Below, piece after piece: positions 16,166 to 26,220 of a stretch of 64,000 nucleotides of DNA. The DNA is from CAYWMY01 sp046352935 (GTDB lineage: Bacteria > Pseudomonadota > Gammaproteobacteria > Steroidobacterales > Steroidobacteraceae). The number at the start of each line of letters is the position of its first letter. The first letter of the stretch is position 1. Position numbers and translations under genes: made by a program. The notes below the pieces were generated by a model, which saw nothing but the letters and a program-made list of their open reading frames with translations, was not told the origin of the DNA and made no database searches. The stretch spans positions 145,176 to 209,175 of the forward strand of contig JAXMGR010000005.1 in the NCBI GenBank assembly GCA_046352935.1, given 5' to 3'.

Positions 16166-17620
16166 GTGCGGGACTCTCCACCCACCATTCGGCCCACGAC
16201 GGCCTCAGAGACTGCCGCTGCGCCCCGGCTGCTGCTGGACGTGTACGCGTGCCTCGGGCCCGTGGTCGACGGAATCGTCCCCCTGCTGTCGAAGCTCGTT
16301 CACGGCTGCGCAACTGCCGGCGTCGCGCTTTGCGTGGATTCCGCAGCATGGAGCGAGGCCGCTGTGGATCCGGACATTCGGCGCCGTGGTATCGATCTGC
16401 GCAGCTTCACACCCCTCGTGCAACTGCCCACGCTTCCCGTCCCCAGCAACAGGGATCTCAGTTCACGGTTTGTGCCCGTCCGCAATGAGACGGATGCCGC
16501 TGACCTCAGGCTGCTCGGCGCTCTTCACTCACGGGTCGCGGATGTTCTGGTAACCCAGGATACGCGGCTGCGCCGCCTTGCGGATCGCGCGGGAATATCG
16601 GCGCGCGTTCTGACGATCGCCGAGGCGTTCCGCTGGACACAGTCCCTACAGGGACGGCTGTGCGACCTCACGGTCAGGGAAGTCCCGCCATCCAGCATCG
16701 TCGCCGAGCCGCGGCTCGACGAGCTGCTGACCCATGAATGCGATGCCTACGATCCCTACCTCCGGCCTGCCGTATCGGACAACCGAGGTCGGGCACTGAT
16801 CGTGACCCAGGATGGAAGCAGCGTCGGCTTTGCGATCCTCACCCCTGGCACGAGCGGCCCGCAGCTGGAAATGCAGGCCATCGCAGTAGAGCCGTGCAGC
16901 CTGGGGGCACTGCCCCTCGAGTCTCTGATCGTCGCCAGCCGCACGATGGCCCGCCGCCGCGACAGCGATCTGCACATTCTGCTGCCTCCTTATGCCGATT
17001 TTTCGTGTCTGCTCCTCGAGCAGCTCGGATTTGAGCGTCGCGGCCAGGATCGACACGGCCGCGTCCGGTTCGTCGATTCGCCGGAGGGCCCGCCTGCGGA
17101 CGCCCAGGGCCACTGGATGCTGCACCTCGATCCAAGAGCACATGCCGCGCTGTTGCCGGAAATCGGCGGGCTTGCGCAGCAGCAGCTGTTTTCCGGAGAC
17201 GACAGCACAGCGGGATCACTCGCCGCCGGCGTCCGCCGACAGATCACCATCCCGCGCCAGGCGCGGGAGCCGGGTCACGGTGACGTGGTATTCGCGATGC
17301 ATGGACGAGCGGATTCGCTTGCGGCGTCACGTGCAGTGACGGCAGTTCTGGTGGTCGAGCAGGTCATCCGGTGCGACAACGCGACGGAACTGATGATCGC
17401 AAACTGCCGGCACGGCACGATGGAATCCCGCGAGATACCCGGGCTGCTCGGCGATGGCGGTGCCACCGTACTCACCCTGAGGATGCTGGGTCGCCTCGAG
17501 CATCCGGTGCCGTTCGCGCGATTGAAGCAGCTCGGGCTGGTTCGCTCGCTCCCTCACGCACTGCGGCGTCTCGAGCCAACCGCGGTCGCCCGCCTCCTGC
17601 CATCACTCTCGCTGGTCTGA
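16166..17620 (+). CDS. Three-domain protein: PIN-like nuclease, GNAT-like, ASCH/PUA-like
   Basis: I recognise no named gene. Residues about 20-160 look like a PIN ribonuclease domain: LLLDVYACLG (Asp25), ETDAADLRLLGAL (Asp113) and ADVLVTQDTRLRRLADRAGI (Asp132) give the expected acidic residues. Residues about 168-305 resemble a GNAT acetyltransferase fold (LIVTQDGSSVGFAIL, MQAIAVEP, LLLEQLGFERRG). The usual acetyl-CoA loop is degenerate (EPCSLGALPLES). Residues about 355-475 look like an ASCH/PUA RNA-binding barrel (RRQITIPRQAREPGHGDVVF, TAVLVVEQVIRC). The GTG start has AGGAA too close upstream, so the start is unsure. It is a single gene, convergent with chpC and not paired with an antitoxin. 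A role in RNA cleavage or modification is inference. Confidence 0.6.
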   Translation: MRDSPPTIRPTTASETAAAPRLLLDVYACLGPVVDGIVPLLSKLVHGCATAGVALCVDSAAWSEAAVDPDIRRRGIDLRSFTPLVQLPTLPVPSNRDLSSRFVPVRNETDAADLRLLGALHSRVADVLVTQDTRLRRLADRAGISARVLTIAEAFRWTQSLQGRLCDLTVREVPPSSIVAEPRLDELLTHECDAYDPYLRPAVSDNRGRALIVTQDGSSVGFAILTPGTSGPQLEMQAIAVEPCSLGALPLESLIVASRTMARRRDSDLHILLPPYADFSCLLLEQLGFERRGQDRHGRVRFVDSPEGPPADAQGHWMLHLDPRAHAALLPEIGGLAQQQLFSGDDSTAGSLAAGVRRQITIPRQAREPGHGDVVFAMHGRADSLAASRAVTAVLVVEQVIRCDNATELMIANCRHGTMESREIPGLLGDGGATVLTLRMLGRLEHPVPFARLKQLGLVRSLPHALRRLEPTAVARLLPSLSLV

Positions 17621-17634
17621 AGCGGAGCCGCGCC

Positions 17635-18114
17635 TCAGGCTGTCACAGTCGTCTCGTCGGAGATCAGTTCCTCCAGACGGTCGAGATCCGGGATTACGGG
17701 GGTCTCGTTGACCATCCTCACCCGGCACAGTACGGGTGCACGGTCGCTGCCCGGACGCGCTGGCTCCAGCTGGACGACATCGGCATTGACCCGAACGAGC
17801 TGCGGGAACCCTTGGGTGATAATGCCGAAATGGCCGGCCGGCAGACGGTTTCCGAGGCAGACGAACACCACGATGCGCGCTCGGCCACCGATGATCGGAA
17901 TGCGCCCCCCTGCGACACCTTCGAAGGAAATCACGGGGATCGAACGGCCATTCCACGGCACGACCCCGAGATACCAGGGCGGCGCTCCTGGCATCTCCTG
18001 CGGCTGCTGGAAGCCAGTGACCTCTGCCACGCAAGCCCGTGGCACGAGCAGCCGATCGTCGGCGAGCGGAACCAGCAGACCATAGAGTTCATCGACCTGG
18101 GCCACGGGACTCAC
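17635..18114 (-). CDS. chpC: CheW-like adaptor ChpC of the Pil-Chp chemosensory system
   Basis: This is a small coupling protein expected to link chemoreceptor and histidine kinase. The 159 residues form a single CheW domain with LLVPRACVAEV, PWYLGVVPWNGRSIPVISFEG and GRARIVVFVCLG. It is the last gene of the pil-chp cluster. Its start overlaps the chpA stop by four bases (ATGA), so translation is coupled. ChpC in Pseudomonas aeruginosa occupies the same relative place after chpA and chpB. Confidence 0.85.
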   Translation of the reverse strand: MSPVAQVDELYGLLVPLADDRLLVPRACVAEVTGFQQPQEMPGAPPWYLGVVPWNGRSIPVISFEGVAGGRIPIIGGRARIVVFVCLGNRLPAGHFGIITQGFPQLVRVNADVVQLEPARPGSDRAPVLCRVRMVNETPVIPDLDRLEELISDETTVTA

Positions 18115-21100
18115 GACACCGCCTCCCGCCGCCGGCGAATCAGGGGCTGCATCGCTTCGAGTAGCTGCGACTCCTGGTAGGGCTTACCGAGATAGTCATC
18201 GACGCCGAGTTCGATCGCCCGTGCCCGGTGCTTTTCGCCTACACGCGAGGTGATCATGACAATCGGCACATCATGCAGACGAGGATCGTTCCGGACGTGA
18301 GACGCCACTTCGTAACCGTCCATCCTCGGCATCTCGATATCGAGGAGGATGATGTCGGGAACGTGCTCCTGCAACAGGGCAACTGCATCGAGACCGTCCC
18401 GAGCCGTCATCACACGCATGCCGTTGCGCTCGAGCAGTCGCTGGGTGACGCGACGCACCGTGATCGAGTCATCGACTACCAGTGCGAAGACGCGCTGATC
18501 GGCATGTTCGCGGGACCGCTGGTCTACTGGCGAGCGCGCCCGCCACTCAGAACGCACGAGGGCGCCCATGTCGAGAATGATGCAGATTCGACCGTCTCCG
18601 AGCACGGTTGCGCCTGAAATGCCCCGGATTCCCGCGATCTGAGGACCAACCGACTTGACCACGATCTCCCGGCTGCCCAGCAGCTCATCTGCAACGACCG
18701 CTGCCGAATGTTCGCCGGCACGGATGAGGATCACCGGCATGGCGACGTCCTGCTCCGGTAACGCCAGCGGGCTGCCGCCAACGAATGAACCAAGGGACTG
18801 GAATCGATATTTCTGCCCACCATACTCCAGCGGGGATGTGTCATCTGCCAGACGACGCTGGACCTCTGATTTGGGTGTCCGGACGACCCCCTCGACGGTC
18901 TGCAGCGGGAGCGCATAGATCTCGTCACCGACCCGCACGATCAGAGCCTGCGAGATGGCCAGCGTGAACGGCAGACGAACGGTGAAGCGCGTACCGACGC
19001 CTGGCTTCGTATGGATGACCAGCATGCCGCCCAGCTTCTTGACCTCGGTCGCCACGACGTCCATGCCGACACCGCGACCAGCCGCCTGAGTCACGAGACT
19101 CGCAGTCGAAAACCCGGGCTCCAGGATCAACTGCAGAGCCTCGTCGTCCGACAGGTCCTGTCGCGGTGAGATCATTCCGAGGCCGATCGCCTTCTCCCGG
19201 ACCGCACGCAAATTGATGCCCGACCCATCGTCCTCCACATCGATGAGAACTTCTGCACCCTCGCGGTGGAGCGCAATCGAGATCCTGCCGGTCTCGGGCT
19301 TACCGCAGGCGCGCCGGCCTGCCGGAAGCTCGATACCGTGCACTATCGCGTTGCGCAGAAGATGCTCCAGCGGCGGCAGCATGCGCTCCAGCACTTGCCG
19401 ATCGAGTTCGCCTGCTGCGCCGTTCACGACAAGCTCCGCCTTCTTGTCGCTGTCGGCAGCAGTCTGACGGACGATGCGCGTCAGCCGCTGCACATGCCGC
19501 TGGAACGGCACCATACGGGTTCGCATCAGGCCGGTCTGCAGCTCCGTCACCACACGCCCCTGCTGGGTCAGGAGCCCCTGGGCGTCCCGTGTGAGGTTTT
19601 CGATGAGCTGCTGAACGCTGCCCACGTCCGCGGCAGTTTCGGCAAGCGCGCGCGCATACTGCTGGATACTTGAATAGCGATCGAATTCGAGCGGGTCAAA
19701 GTCCGGCCGGTGCGGCCGCGCATCGACGTGACGATGAAGAATCTGCCCTTCGACCTCGATCTCCAGCTTGCGCAGCTGGTCCTTGAACCGCTGGACGACA
19801 CGGCTCAGCTCACCAAGGTTGAACTCGACCGAAGTCAGCTGCTGTTCGAGACGCGATCGGAAGATGCTGACCTCGCCTGCGTTGTTCAACAATGAGTCGA
19901 GGAGATCTGCATCGACACGAGCCATTTCGGCGCGCTCCGCAGGGGCCTCCCGTCCCGGCAGACCCTGCGCCTGCGCCGCCACCGGAGCGGCAGGAATTGT
20001 CGGACCAGCAGCGGTGTCCACCGGAAGGTCTTCGTGCGGCGGGGACACGGGAGTCTCCACCGCGCCCGAGACGACCAGCTCCGTGTTCGACACTGGCCCC
20101 GCAGACACCTCGTCGAAACCATCGAATGAATCCGCCGCGACTGCTGCAACGTCAGATACGAATGCCGCGGGCTGTTCGACCACAGACTGAAGTTCAGCGG
20201 TCGCCTCGGAAGGCGCTTCCTGAATCTCCCCACGCGCGACACGATGGATACGCGCCGCGAGCTCATGGGCCGGCGTTGGTCGGCGACCGGAACTTACCAG
20301 GTCGCGCATCCTGCTGAGCTCGTCGAGACTCTCCTGCAACAGCCCGAAGAAGGGTTCGTCCAGACGAGCCTGACCGCCGCCGGCGAGGGTCAGCAAAGAC
20401 TCGAGTTCGTGGCTGAGATTCCCCATGGCCCGGATTCCGGCCATGCGTGCCCCTCCCTTCAGCGTGTGCAATACCCTCCTGAGTTCAGTCAAGCGGTCTT
20501 CACTGGATCGATCGACACGCAAGGCTCCCAGGGCGGAATCTCCAGCTTCGAGTAACTCGGTAGCCTCCTCGCAGAATATCGCCGCAATATCCGGATCGAA
20601 CTCGTCGGCGTCGTCCCCCGGCCGACCGGCCAAGGCGGGAGTCTGCTCAACGCGATCCATGTCGCTGTCGGCCTGACCGGACACCTGCTCGACGACAGAG
20701 GTGACGGGCTCTACACACGGCGCAACACCTGCTCCCGTCGCCTCCTCCGCGCCATGGGCATCATCGCCACAGACATCCGGAACCCGATCCGTCGAATCCG
20801 ATTCTGTCGACAGCATCAGTCCGGCACCCGGCTCCATCGCCGGAAGCTCGGTCATTTCTACTGCATTCGTGGCTCCCAGCCATCCCTCAGCAGCCTGCGG
20901 CGGCCGTTCGACACCGAATGCAGCCTCGGGGACGCCCCCATCCCCGATGGACGCAGGCCCGGCGCTACCGTCACCATCGGTCAGTACCGGCTCCGGCGAT
21001 CCATCCACCGAAGAGTCGGACGACAACGCAGCAGGCGCCGCCGCAGTCGCTGCCTCAAGCGCCAGTTCGCGCTCCAGAGCACCATCGAGCGACTCGACGT

Positions 21101-24047
21101 GGCGGGCGAATTCCTTCAGTCCGACAAAGAATCCGGTGTCCTCGTTGATATTGCGCACGACGTCGCCGAATGTCGCGACTGCGTCCTCCAGAACGGCGAG
21201 GCCGTGAGCATCGAGTCCTCGCTGATGATCGTGCAGACGCCGCAGCCACCGATGCAGCGGTTCAGCAAGACGGACGCAGTGCCGCGCATCCGCGGTCTTG
21301 GATGCACCGGACAGCGTGTGGCAGGCCCGGTACAACGCCTCCGTCACCTGATAGGGAGGCGGGCTCATCCTGGCACGGTCGATGTAAGACCTGATCGCCT
21401 GCAGATAGCCCTCGACTTCCTTGGCGTAGATCTCGTGCAGCGCCGGATCCATCTGCAGGGGAGCATGGTCGGGCTCGATGACCTTCTCCTCTGCGACGTC
21501 GGGTGCGAGTTCTCCGTCGCGGGGAGCGACGAGGGTCGGTTCGAGGAGAAGCGCAACTCCCGATGCCTCGCTGGATGAAGTGACCGCAATGCCATCTGGC
21601 GGCGTCACACCCTCCGCAGGAGCCGGTGGTACCTGATCCAGCATCCGGCGCACAGCGGACTCATCGAGACCTGTGAGGACCAGAGTTCGATCGTGCCGAG
21701 GGATCTCGGTCCCGGGAGCAGCGCGATCTTCCGGCGCGACAGGTTGTGCGACTCCGATCTCCGGCTCACGGCCTTCAGCGTATGCACGAGCACGGGCCTC
21801 GAGACCCTCTGCGTCGACCAGCGCCGGACGTCCCGCCTCGAGTGCATCAATGAGCCGAGGAACGGCAGCGACACACTCGCGAAGCAACGCGAGCATGCCA
21901 GGCGAGCGAGGAAGCGTGCCGTCGATGATCCTGTTCAGGAGATTCTCGATGACCCACGAAAATTCGCCGACCTGATGCGCCCCGACCATGCGGCCACTGC
22001 CCTTGAGCGTGTGGAACGACCTTCGGATGCGTTTCAGTGACTCCTCGTCGGAAGCGTTCTCGGCCCACAACGGGAACAGGCGTTCAATGGTGGCGACTTC
22101 CTCGCGCGCTTCCTCGATGAACAGAACGACGAACTCGTCGGCGACCGCGACGCGTTCCACGGGCGGCCCCGGCGGCACCGTCGCAGCGGGCGCGCCCACA
22201 GCCGGTGCTGGCGGCACTCCCGGGTGGAGCCGTATGAGCTGCGGTACGGTCTTGACGAACGCGGCCTCGTCCGGGGTGGAAGGTGCATTTTCCGCAGGCT
22301 CTCGCCGCTCGACGACGAGAGTGCGCTCCGGCTGCGCACCGGGAACGACTGCGGGAGAAATCGTGTCTTCCCTGGTCTCGAGCGCCTGGAGGCAGCGCTC
22401 CGCGTTGTCGAGCATGTACCATGGGTCGCTGCGCCCAGCCTGCAGCGTTTCCATGTAGTACTCGATGCTGACGATCGCGTCGGCGAGACGGTCGATGCGG
22501 TTGCCGCGACACCCGATACCCGACTTCGACAGATCCACTACGTGACGACCGATGCGGGACATGATATCGACGGCCCGCGCCTTACCCAGCATGAGCAATC
22601 CCGCAGTGATTCCGCGGGCGAGGGGTTGCACCTGGTCCAGAACGGAAGATTCCGCGGGAGTTGCGAGCGCGCTCGTCACGGTCTCCTTGATTCGTGCCAG
22701 ATTGACGATGCACTCCCTCAGGACTGCCTCGGCGACCTGCCGGAACTCCGGATCCTGCGGCTCGATGGCGGCCGGAGCCCCTGGCGGCATGATCAATTGC
22801 ACGAGACCGTCATCCAGCGCGTCTTCCACACCGATCAGCACCGCCGCCGTATCGACGAGCAGGTTGTGGTCCGGCGGCGAACTACCGTGCGCAATGGCGC
22901 CCAGTCGCTCGATCTGTCCCTGCACCCGTTCGCGAAGGGAACCGAGCCCCAGCACGGCCAGCGTATCGCCAATCTTCTTCAGCAGATCGACCTGACCTGT
23001 CAACTCACCCGGCTGCCCCCCCTTGCGAGTGAAGATATCGAGCGCGTCCTTCACTCGACCGAGATCTTCCTTGATCGCGGCCGCGACGGTCTTCATCAGA
23101 TTGACCGACGGTGCAGACAGGGACTCACGTTCCTGCTCGACGGAATCGTCGACCGGCAGCAGTTCAGCAAGCCTGAAGGACTTCCGGACCGACGTGACTC
23201 TTGGCCCGTTGGATGTCGTCCGAGCCACGTAATAGAGCAGATTGTTGAGAAGCTCGATCGGCGGGTTGTCAGCGTATCTGGTCTCGCCCTGCTCGAAGAG
23301 TCGTCGCATCTCGCGGTCTGCCTGACCGAGCAGCCGCTTCGTCGTGGCACCGGCCTCCAGACCGCCGTCGCGGAGCGCCTCGATCACGGCACCCACCACC
23401 CACCACAACTGGAACACTTCACGGGTGGCCGCCAGCCGCTCAAGCTTTTCTGCAACATCCGCGAGAGCCGACAAGTGCTCCCGGGCATACTCGTCCCGGA
23501 TCCAGCCGAGGAGAGCAACCTGGTAACGCGGGCGCAGTCTCCGCACCGCCTGCACCAGCGACTGCGGCACCCCTGAATCGTCATGTGGCTGGCCTTTCGG
23601 TTGCCGATCGGACGTCAGGTTCAGCAGCAGCAGCGTGCCCTCCGAAAGAAGCGCACTGCCACGAACCGCCCGCAGGTCGTTCAGGAGCGGCAGCAGCACG
23701 AGTGCCAGGTCGCGCCCACCCGCGAGCACGCGCTCGAGATAGTTCGGCAGCTGCACTGCAGCGCGCATCAGCGCGTCCACACCCTCGAGACGACGCTGCT
23801 TCTCCGGTGGTGCAGTTGCGAGAAAACGTGCAGCGAATTCCATCTCTTCCGCCAGCAACGCCGCACCGTACACTTCGACGACCCGCAGCACTCCTCTCGC
23901 TTGATGCAACAGATCAGCAACGCGGAGCAGTGGCTCGCTGTCCTGTGGATTCTCCTCGAACGCCTCGAGAGCGAGGCGTGTCTCGTTGAGAGTTGCCGCA
24001 AGCTCCCGGGCGACGAGATGCAGGGTCTGGACGGCGAGATCGGTCAT
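18111..24047 (-). CDS. chpA: Hybrid chemotaxis-type histidine kinase ChpA (PilL)
   Basis: ChpA is the cytoplasmic kinase that phosphorylates PilG and PilH and so controls type IV pilus function and cAMP levels. The product of about 1978 residues has a FimL-like N-terminal half and at least three full Hpt motifs: FHTLKGSGRMVG (near 680), CHTLSGASKTAD (near 910) and LHTLKGGARMAG (near 1195). A weaker one lies near residue 50. The CheA core follows: P3 dimerisation (near 1390), ATPase boxes HLLRNAIVHG and GRGVGMDVV (near 1565 and 1650), a CheW domain and a C-terminal receiver with LLDIEMPRMDGYE (near 1900). The ATG at 24047 has GGGGAG upstream; a start at 24083 would overlap pilJ. Confidence 0.95.
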   Translation of the reverse strand: MTDLAVQTLHLVARELAATLNETRLALEAFEENPQDSEPLLRVADLLHQARGVLRVVEVYGAALLAEEMEFAARFLATAPPEKQRRLEGVDALMRAAVQLPNYLERVLAGGRDLALVLLPLLNDLRAVRGSALLSEGTLLLLNLTSDRQPKGQPHDDSGVPQSLVQAVRRLRPRYQVALLGWIRDEYAREHLSALADVAEKLERLAATREVFQLWWVVGAVIEALRDGGLEAGATTKRLLGQADREMRRLFEQGETRYADNPPIELLNNLLYYVARTTSNGPRVTSVRKSFRLAELLPVDDSVEQERESLSAPSVNLMKTVAAAIKEDLGRVKDALDIFTRKGGQPGELTGQVDLLKKIGDTLAVLGLGSLRERVQGQIERLGAIAHGSSPPDHNLLVDTAAVLIGVEDALDDGLVQLIMPPGAPAAIEPQDPEFRQVAEAVLRECIVNLARIKETVTSALATPAESSVLDQVQPLARGITAGLLMLGKARAVDIMSRIGRHVVDLSKSGIGCRGNRIDRLADAIVSIEYYMETLQAGRSDPWYMLDNAERCLQALETREDTISPAVVPGAQPERTLVVERREPAENAPSTPDEAAFVKTVPQLIRLHPGVPPAPAVGAPAATVPPGPPVERVAVADEFVVLFIEEAREEVATIERLFPLWAENASDEESLKRIRRSFHTLKGSGRMVGAHQVGEFSWVIENLLNRIIDGTLPRSPGMLALLRECVAAVPRLIDALEAGRPALVDAEGLEARARAYAEGREPEIGVAQPVAPEDRAAPGTEIPRHDRTLVLTGLDESAVRRMLDQVPPAPAEGVTPPDGIAVTSSSEASGVALLLEPTLVAPRDGELAPDVAEEKVIEPDHAPLQMDPALHEIYAKEVEGYLQAIRSYIDRARMSPPPYQVTEALYRACHTLSGASKTADARHCVRLAEPLHRWLRRLHDHQRGLDAHGLAVLEDAVATFGDVVRNINEDTGFFVGLKEFARHVESLDGALERELALEAATAAAPAALSSDSSVDGSPEPVLTDGDGSAGPASIGDGGVPEAAFGVERPPQAAEGWLGATNAVEMTELPAMEPGAGLMLSTESDSTDRVPDVCGDDAHGAEEATGAGVAPCVEPVTSVVEQVSGQADSDMDRVEQTPALAGRPGDDADEFDPDIAAIFCEEATELLEAGDSALGALRVDRSSEDRLTELRRVLHTLKGGARMAGIRAMGNLSHELESLLTLAGGGQARLDEPFFGLLQESLDELSRMRDLVSSGRRPTPAHELAARIHRVARGEIQEAPSEATAELQSVVEQPAAFVSDVAAVAADSFDGFDEVSAGPVSNTELVVSGAVETPVSPPHEDLPVDTAAGPTIPAAPVAAQAQGLPGREAPAERAEMARVDADLLDSLLNNAGEVSIFRSRLEQQLTSVEFNLGELSRVVQRFKDQLRKLEIEVEGQILHRHVDARPHRPDFDPLEFDRYSSIQQYARALAETAADVGSVQQLIENLTRDAQGLLTQQGRVVTELQTGLMRTRMVPFQRHVQRLTRIVRQTAADSDKKAELVVNGAAGELDRQVLERMLPPLEHLLRNAIVHGIELPAGRRACGKPETGRISIALHREGAEVLIDVEDDGSGINLRAVREKAIGLGMISPRQDLSDDEALQLILEPGFSTASLVTQAAGRGVGMDVVATEVKKLGGMLVIHTKPGVGTRFTVRLPFTLAISQALIVRVGDEIYALPLQTVEGVVRTPKSEVQRRLADDTSPLEYGGQKYRFQSLGSFVGGSPLALPEQDVAMPVILIRAGEHSAAVVADELLGSREIVVKSVGPQIAGIRGISGATVLGDGRICIILDMGALVRSEWRARSPVDQRSREHADQRVFALVVDDSITVRRVTQRLLERNGMRVMTARDGLDAVALLQEHVPDIILLDIEMPRMDGYEVASHVRNDPRLHDVPIVMITSRVGEKHRARAIELGVDDYLGKPYQESQLLEAMQPLIRRRREAVS

Positions 24048-24060
24048 CGGGCTCCCCACC

Positions 24061-26139
24061 TCAGCCGCCTGCTCCACCTGCACGGCGAGACGGGGCCGCC
24101 GTCATCCGACTCGTCGCTGTCGCGGGCCCGCGCCGCAGATCACCGGCCTCCTGCGGCAATCGGAAGCCACTGACCGACTTGCGGAGTTGCGCGGACATCT
24201 CGGCCAGCCTGCCTATCGCCGAGGACGTCGCATTGGTGTTGTCTGCGGTCTGCTGAGAGATTTCCCTCAGCACCTGCATGGTTCGGGATATCTGGCTCGC
24301 CGATGCGGACTGCTGGCGGGAACTGCCCGAAATGTTCTGGACGAGCGAGGCGATCTGGTTGGAGACCTGCTCGATCTCACCCAGCGCGGCCCCCGCGTTC
24401 TCCGCCAGGAGCGCGCCCCCAACGACGTCGGTCGTGGTCCGCTCCATTGACACGACGGCCTCGTTCGTGTCTGTCTGGATGGTGCGTACCAGCACTTCGA
24501 TCTGCCGTGTTGCATTGCCGGCACGCTCGGCGAGTCTCTGCACCTCGTCGGCGACCACCGCGAAACCGCGACCTGCCTCGCCGGCCATCGACGCCTGGAT
24601 CGAGGCGTTCAGCGCCAGGATGTTTGTCTGTTCGGCGATGTCATTGATGAGCTCGACGATGTTCCCGATCTCCTGGGAGCTCTCGCCGAGCCGCTTGATG
24701 CGCTTTGAAGTCTCCTGGATCGTCTCGCGGATCGCATTCATGCCGTCGATGGTCCGGCGTACCGCATCGCCACCCTTGTGTGCGACGCCAACCGAATGCC
24801 GCGCCACATCAGCCGCACGTTCCGAGTTGCCGGAGACCTCCTCGATCTGTGCCGCCATGCCCGCGACGGCATCCGTCGCGGCGGCAACCTGCTTCGACTG
24901 GGCGCCGCTCGCCTTCGCCAGATGACCCGCCGCTGCCTGGGTCTGCCGCATCGCCTGGTCGAGCTGCAACGCAGTGTCATTGATCGTGGCGACCAGATCG
25001 CGAAGGGCCTCGATCGCATAGTTGATCGAATCCGCGATGGCTCCGGTGATATCGTCGGTCACGGTCGCCTGAACAGTAAGATCGCCATCTGCAAGGCTCG
25101 ACATCTCATCCAGCAGCCGAAGAATGGCCTCCTGGTTCCGCTGGTTCTGGCGTGACTGCAGCTCGGCGGCTCGACGCAGTCCGGCGGCGGACAGCCAGAC
25201 ATAGAGCGCTGCACCGAGCAGGATGATGGCGAGCCCCACTACCGCCAGAGCCGGCCACGGCGTCGCAAGCAGGCCGGACGGCGCGGGCGCGGCAGCCAGC
25301 TGGGTCAGTCTCGTATAGACCTGATCACCACTGCGTGCGAGTTGCTGCCCGGCGCGCTGCGCCGATGCCATCCGGTCCGCGCGCCCGAGGACACCACGAA
25401 TCTGTTCGGCGACTGCCTGATAGACCGTACGGACCGCAGCGATGCGCGCCAGCGCCTCACTCGTAAGCCGCGGTACACCGGCAACAGTCTCTTCCCCAGC
25501 AAGGCCTTTCAGGAATGTATCCAGGAACTCCGCGTTCTCGGCGATCCGACCGGCGGCAGTCGCGATGTCACCGTTGCCAGACGCCAGCGCCTGGAGATCC
25601 GCGCTCAGCCTCTCCGCAGCCAGCTCGAAGCGCGGCAACGCACGCAGCGATGCGGCACCACCCGGTGCCGCAACTGCCTCTGCCGCACCGCCGAGCAGCC
25701 GCGGCAACTGCCCCCGGGCCTCCCGGGACCAGGTCTTCAGCTCCGCAGCAGCCTGCCGGCCGCCGAGAACGGCGCCAGCCTGATCCGCAAGGTTCCGCCA
25801 GGCCGGATCATCGCCCAGCTGGCGCGCGCTCGGTGATGAAAGCGCAGCAAACGAACTGCGACCAGCCTCGACCTCGGCAAGAACGGACTGGAGCCGATTG
25901 CGCGCGGCACCCAGCCGCTCGAACGCTGTCTCGTCGCCACGACCGGCCGCCGTCGCCTGAGCGGGAAGGCTCGCAGCGATCACCGTCAACTCGGCAACGT
26001 GTCGCTGGTACTGCCGATCGAGCTGCTGATGGCGCGCTGCCAGCACCAGAAGGACGGCCGCGAGGAGCAGCAGCGCCAGGCCCCCGCCAAGGAGACCCGG
26101 CAGCCACTGAATGGCCTTCTGTCTGTCGATCGAAGTCAT
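24061..26139 (-). CDS. pilJ: Type IV pilus chemoreceptor PilJ
   Basis: PilJ is the methyl-accepting receptor of the Pil-Chp system, sensing pilus-surface contact through the inner membrane. The 692-residue product has a membrane segment near residues 13-35, a periplasmic domain with two PilJ-type four-helix repeats, and a second membrane segment near 300-320. A HAMP-like linker and a long signalling coiled coil follow. The kinase-contact hairpin is complete: NILALNASIQASMAGEAGRG followed by FAVVADEVQRLAER. No C-terminal methylation pentapeptide is visible. Both pilI upstream and chpA downstream are on the same strand. Confidence 0.95.
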   Translation of the reverse strand: MTSIDRQKAIQWLPGLLGGGLALLLLAAVLLVLAARHQQLDRQYQRHVAELTVIAASLPAQATAAGRGDETAFERLGAARNRLQSVLAEVEAGRSSFAALSSPSARQLGDDPAWRNLADQAGAVLGGRQAAAELKTWSREARGQLPRLLGGAAEAVAAPGGAASLRALPRFELAAERLSADLQALASGNGDIATAAGRIAENAEFLDTFLKGLAGEETVAGVPRLTSEALARIAAVRTVYQAVAEQIRGVLGRADRMASAQRAGQQLARSGDQVYTRLTQLAAAPAPSGLLATPWPALAVVGLAIILLGAALYVWLSAAGLRRAAELQSRQNQRNQEAILRLLDEMSSLADGDLTVQATVTDDITGAIADSINYAIEALRDLVATINDTALQLDQAMRQTQAAAGHLAKASGAQSKQVAAATDAVAGMAAQIEEVSGNSERAADVARHSVGVAHKGGDAVRRTIDGMNAIRETIQETSKRIKRLGESSQEIGNIVELINDIAEQTNILALNASIQASMAGEAGRGFAVVADEVQRLAERAGNATRQIEVLVRTIQTDTNEAVVSMERTTTDVVGGALLAENAGAALGEIEQVSNQIASLVQNISGSSRQQSASASQISRTMQVLREISQQTADNTNATSSAIGRLAEMSAQLRKSVSGFRLPQEAGDLRRGPATATSRMTAAPSRRAGGAGG

Positions 26140-26220
26140 CGGATTCGACCTCCGGCGTGTCGTGCCGCCCTGCTCTTCCGAGCGGTCACGAAAACACGCC
26201 CTTCACGCGATGGGCGCCGT

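Noticed and set aside
15993..16553. Alternative 186-codon frame across the start of the PIN protein gene
   Set aside because: It overlaps the PIN domain frame, which has recognisable motifs, and itself has none.
22224..23576. 450-codon plus-strand frame inside chpA
   Set aside because: Antisense to the Hpt region of chpA, and its composition simply mirrors the coding strand.
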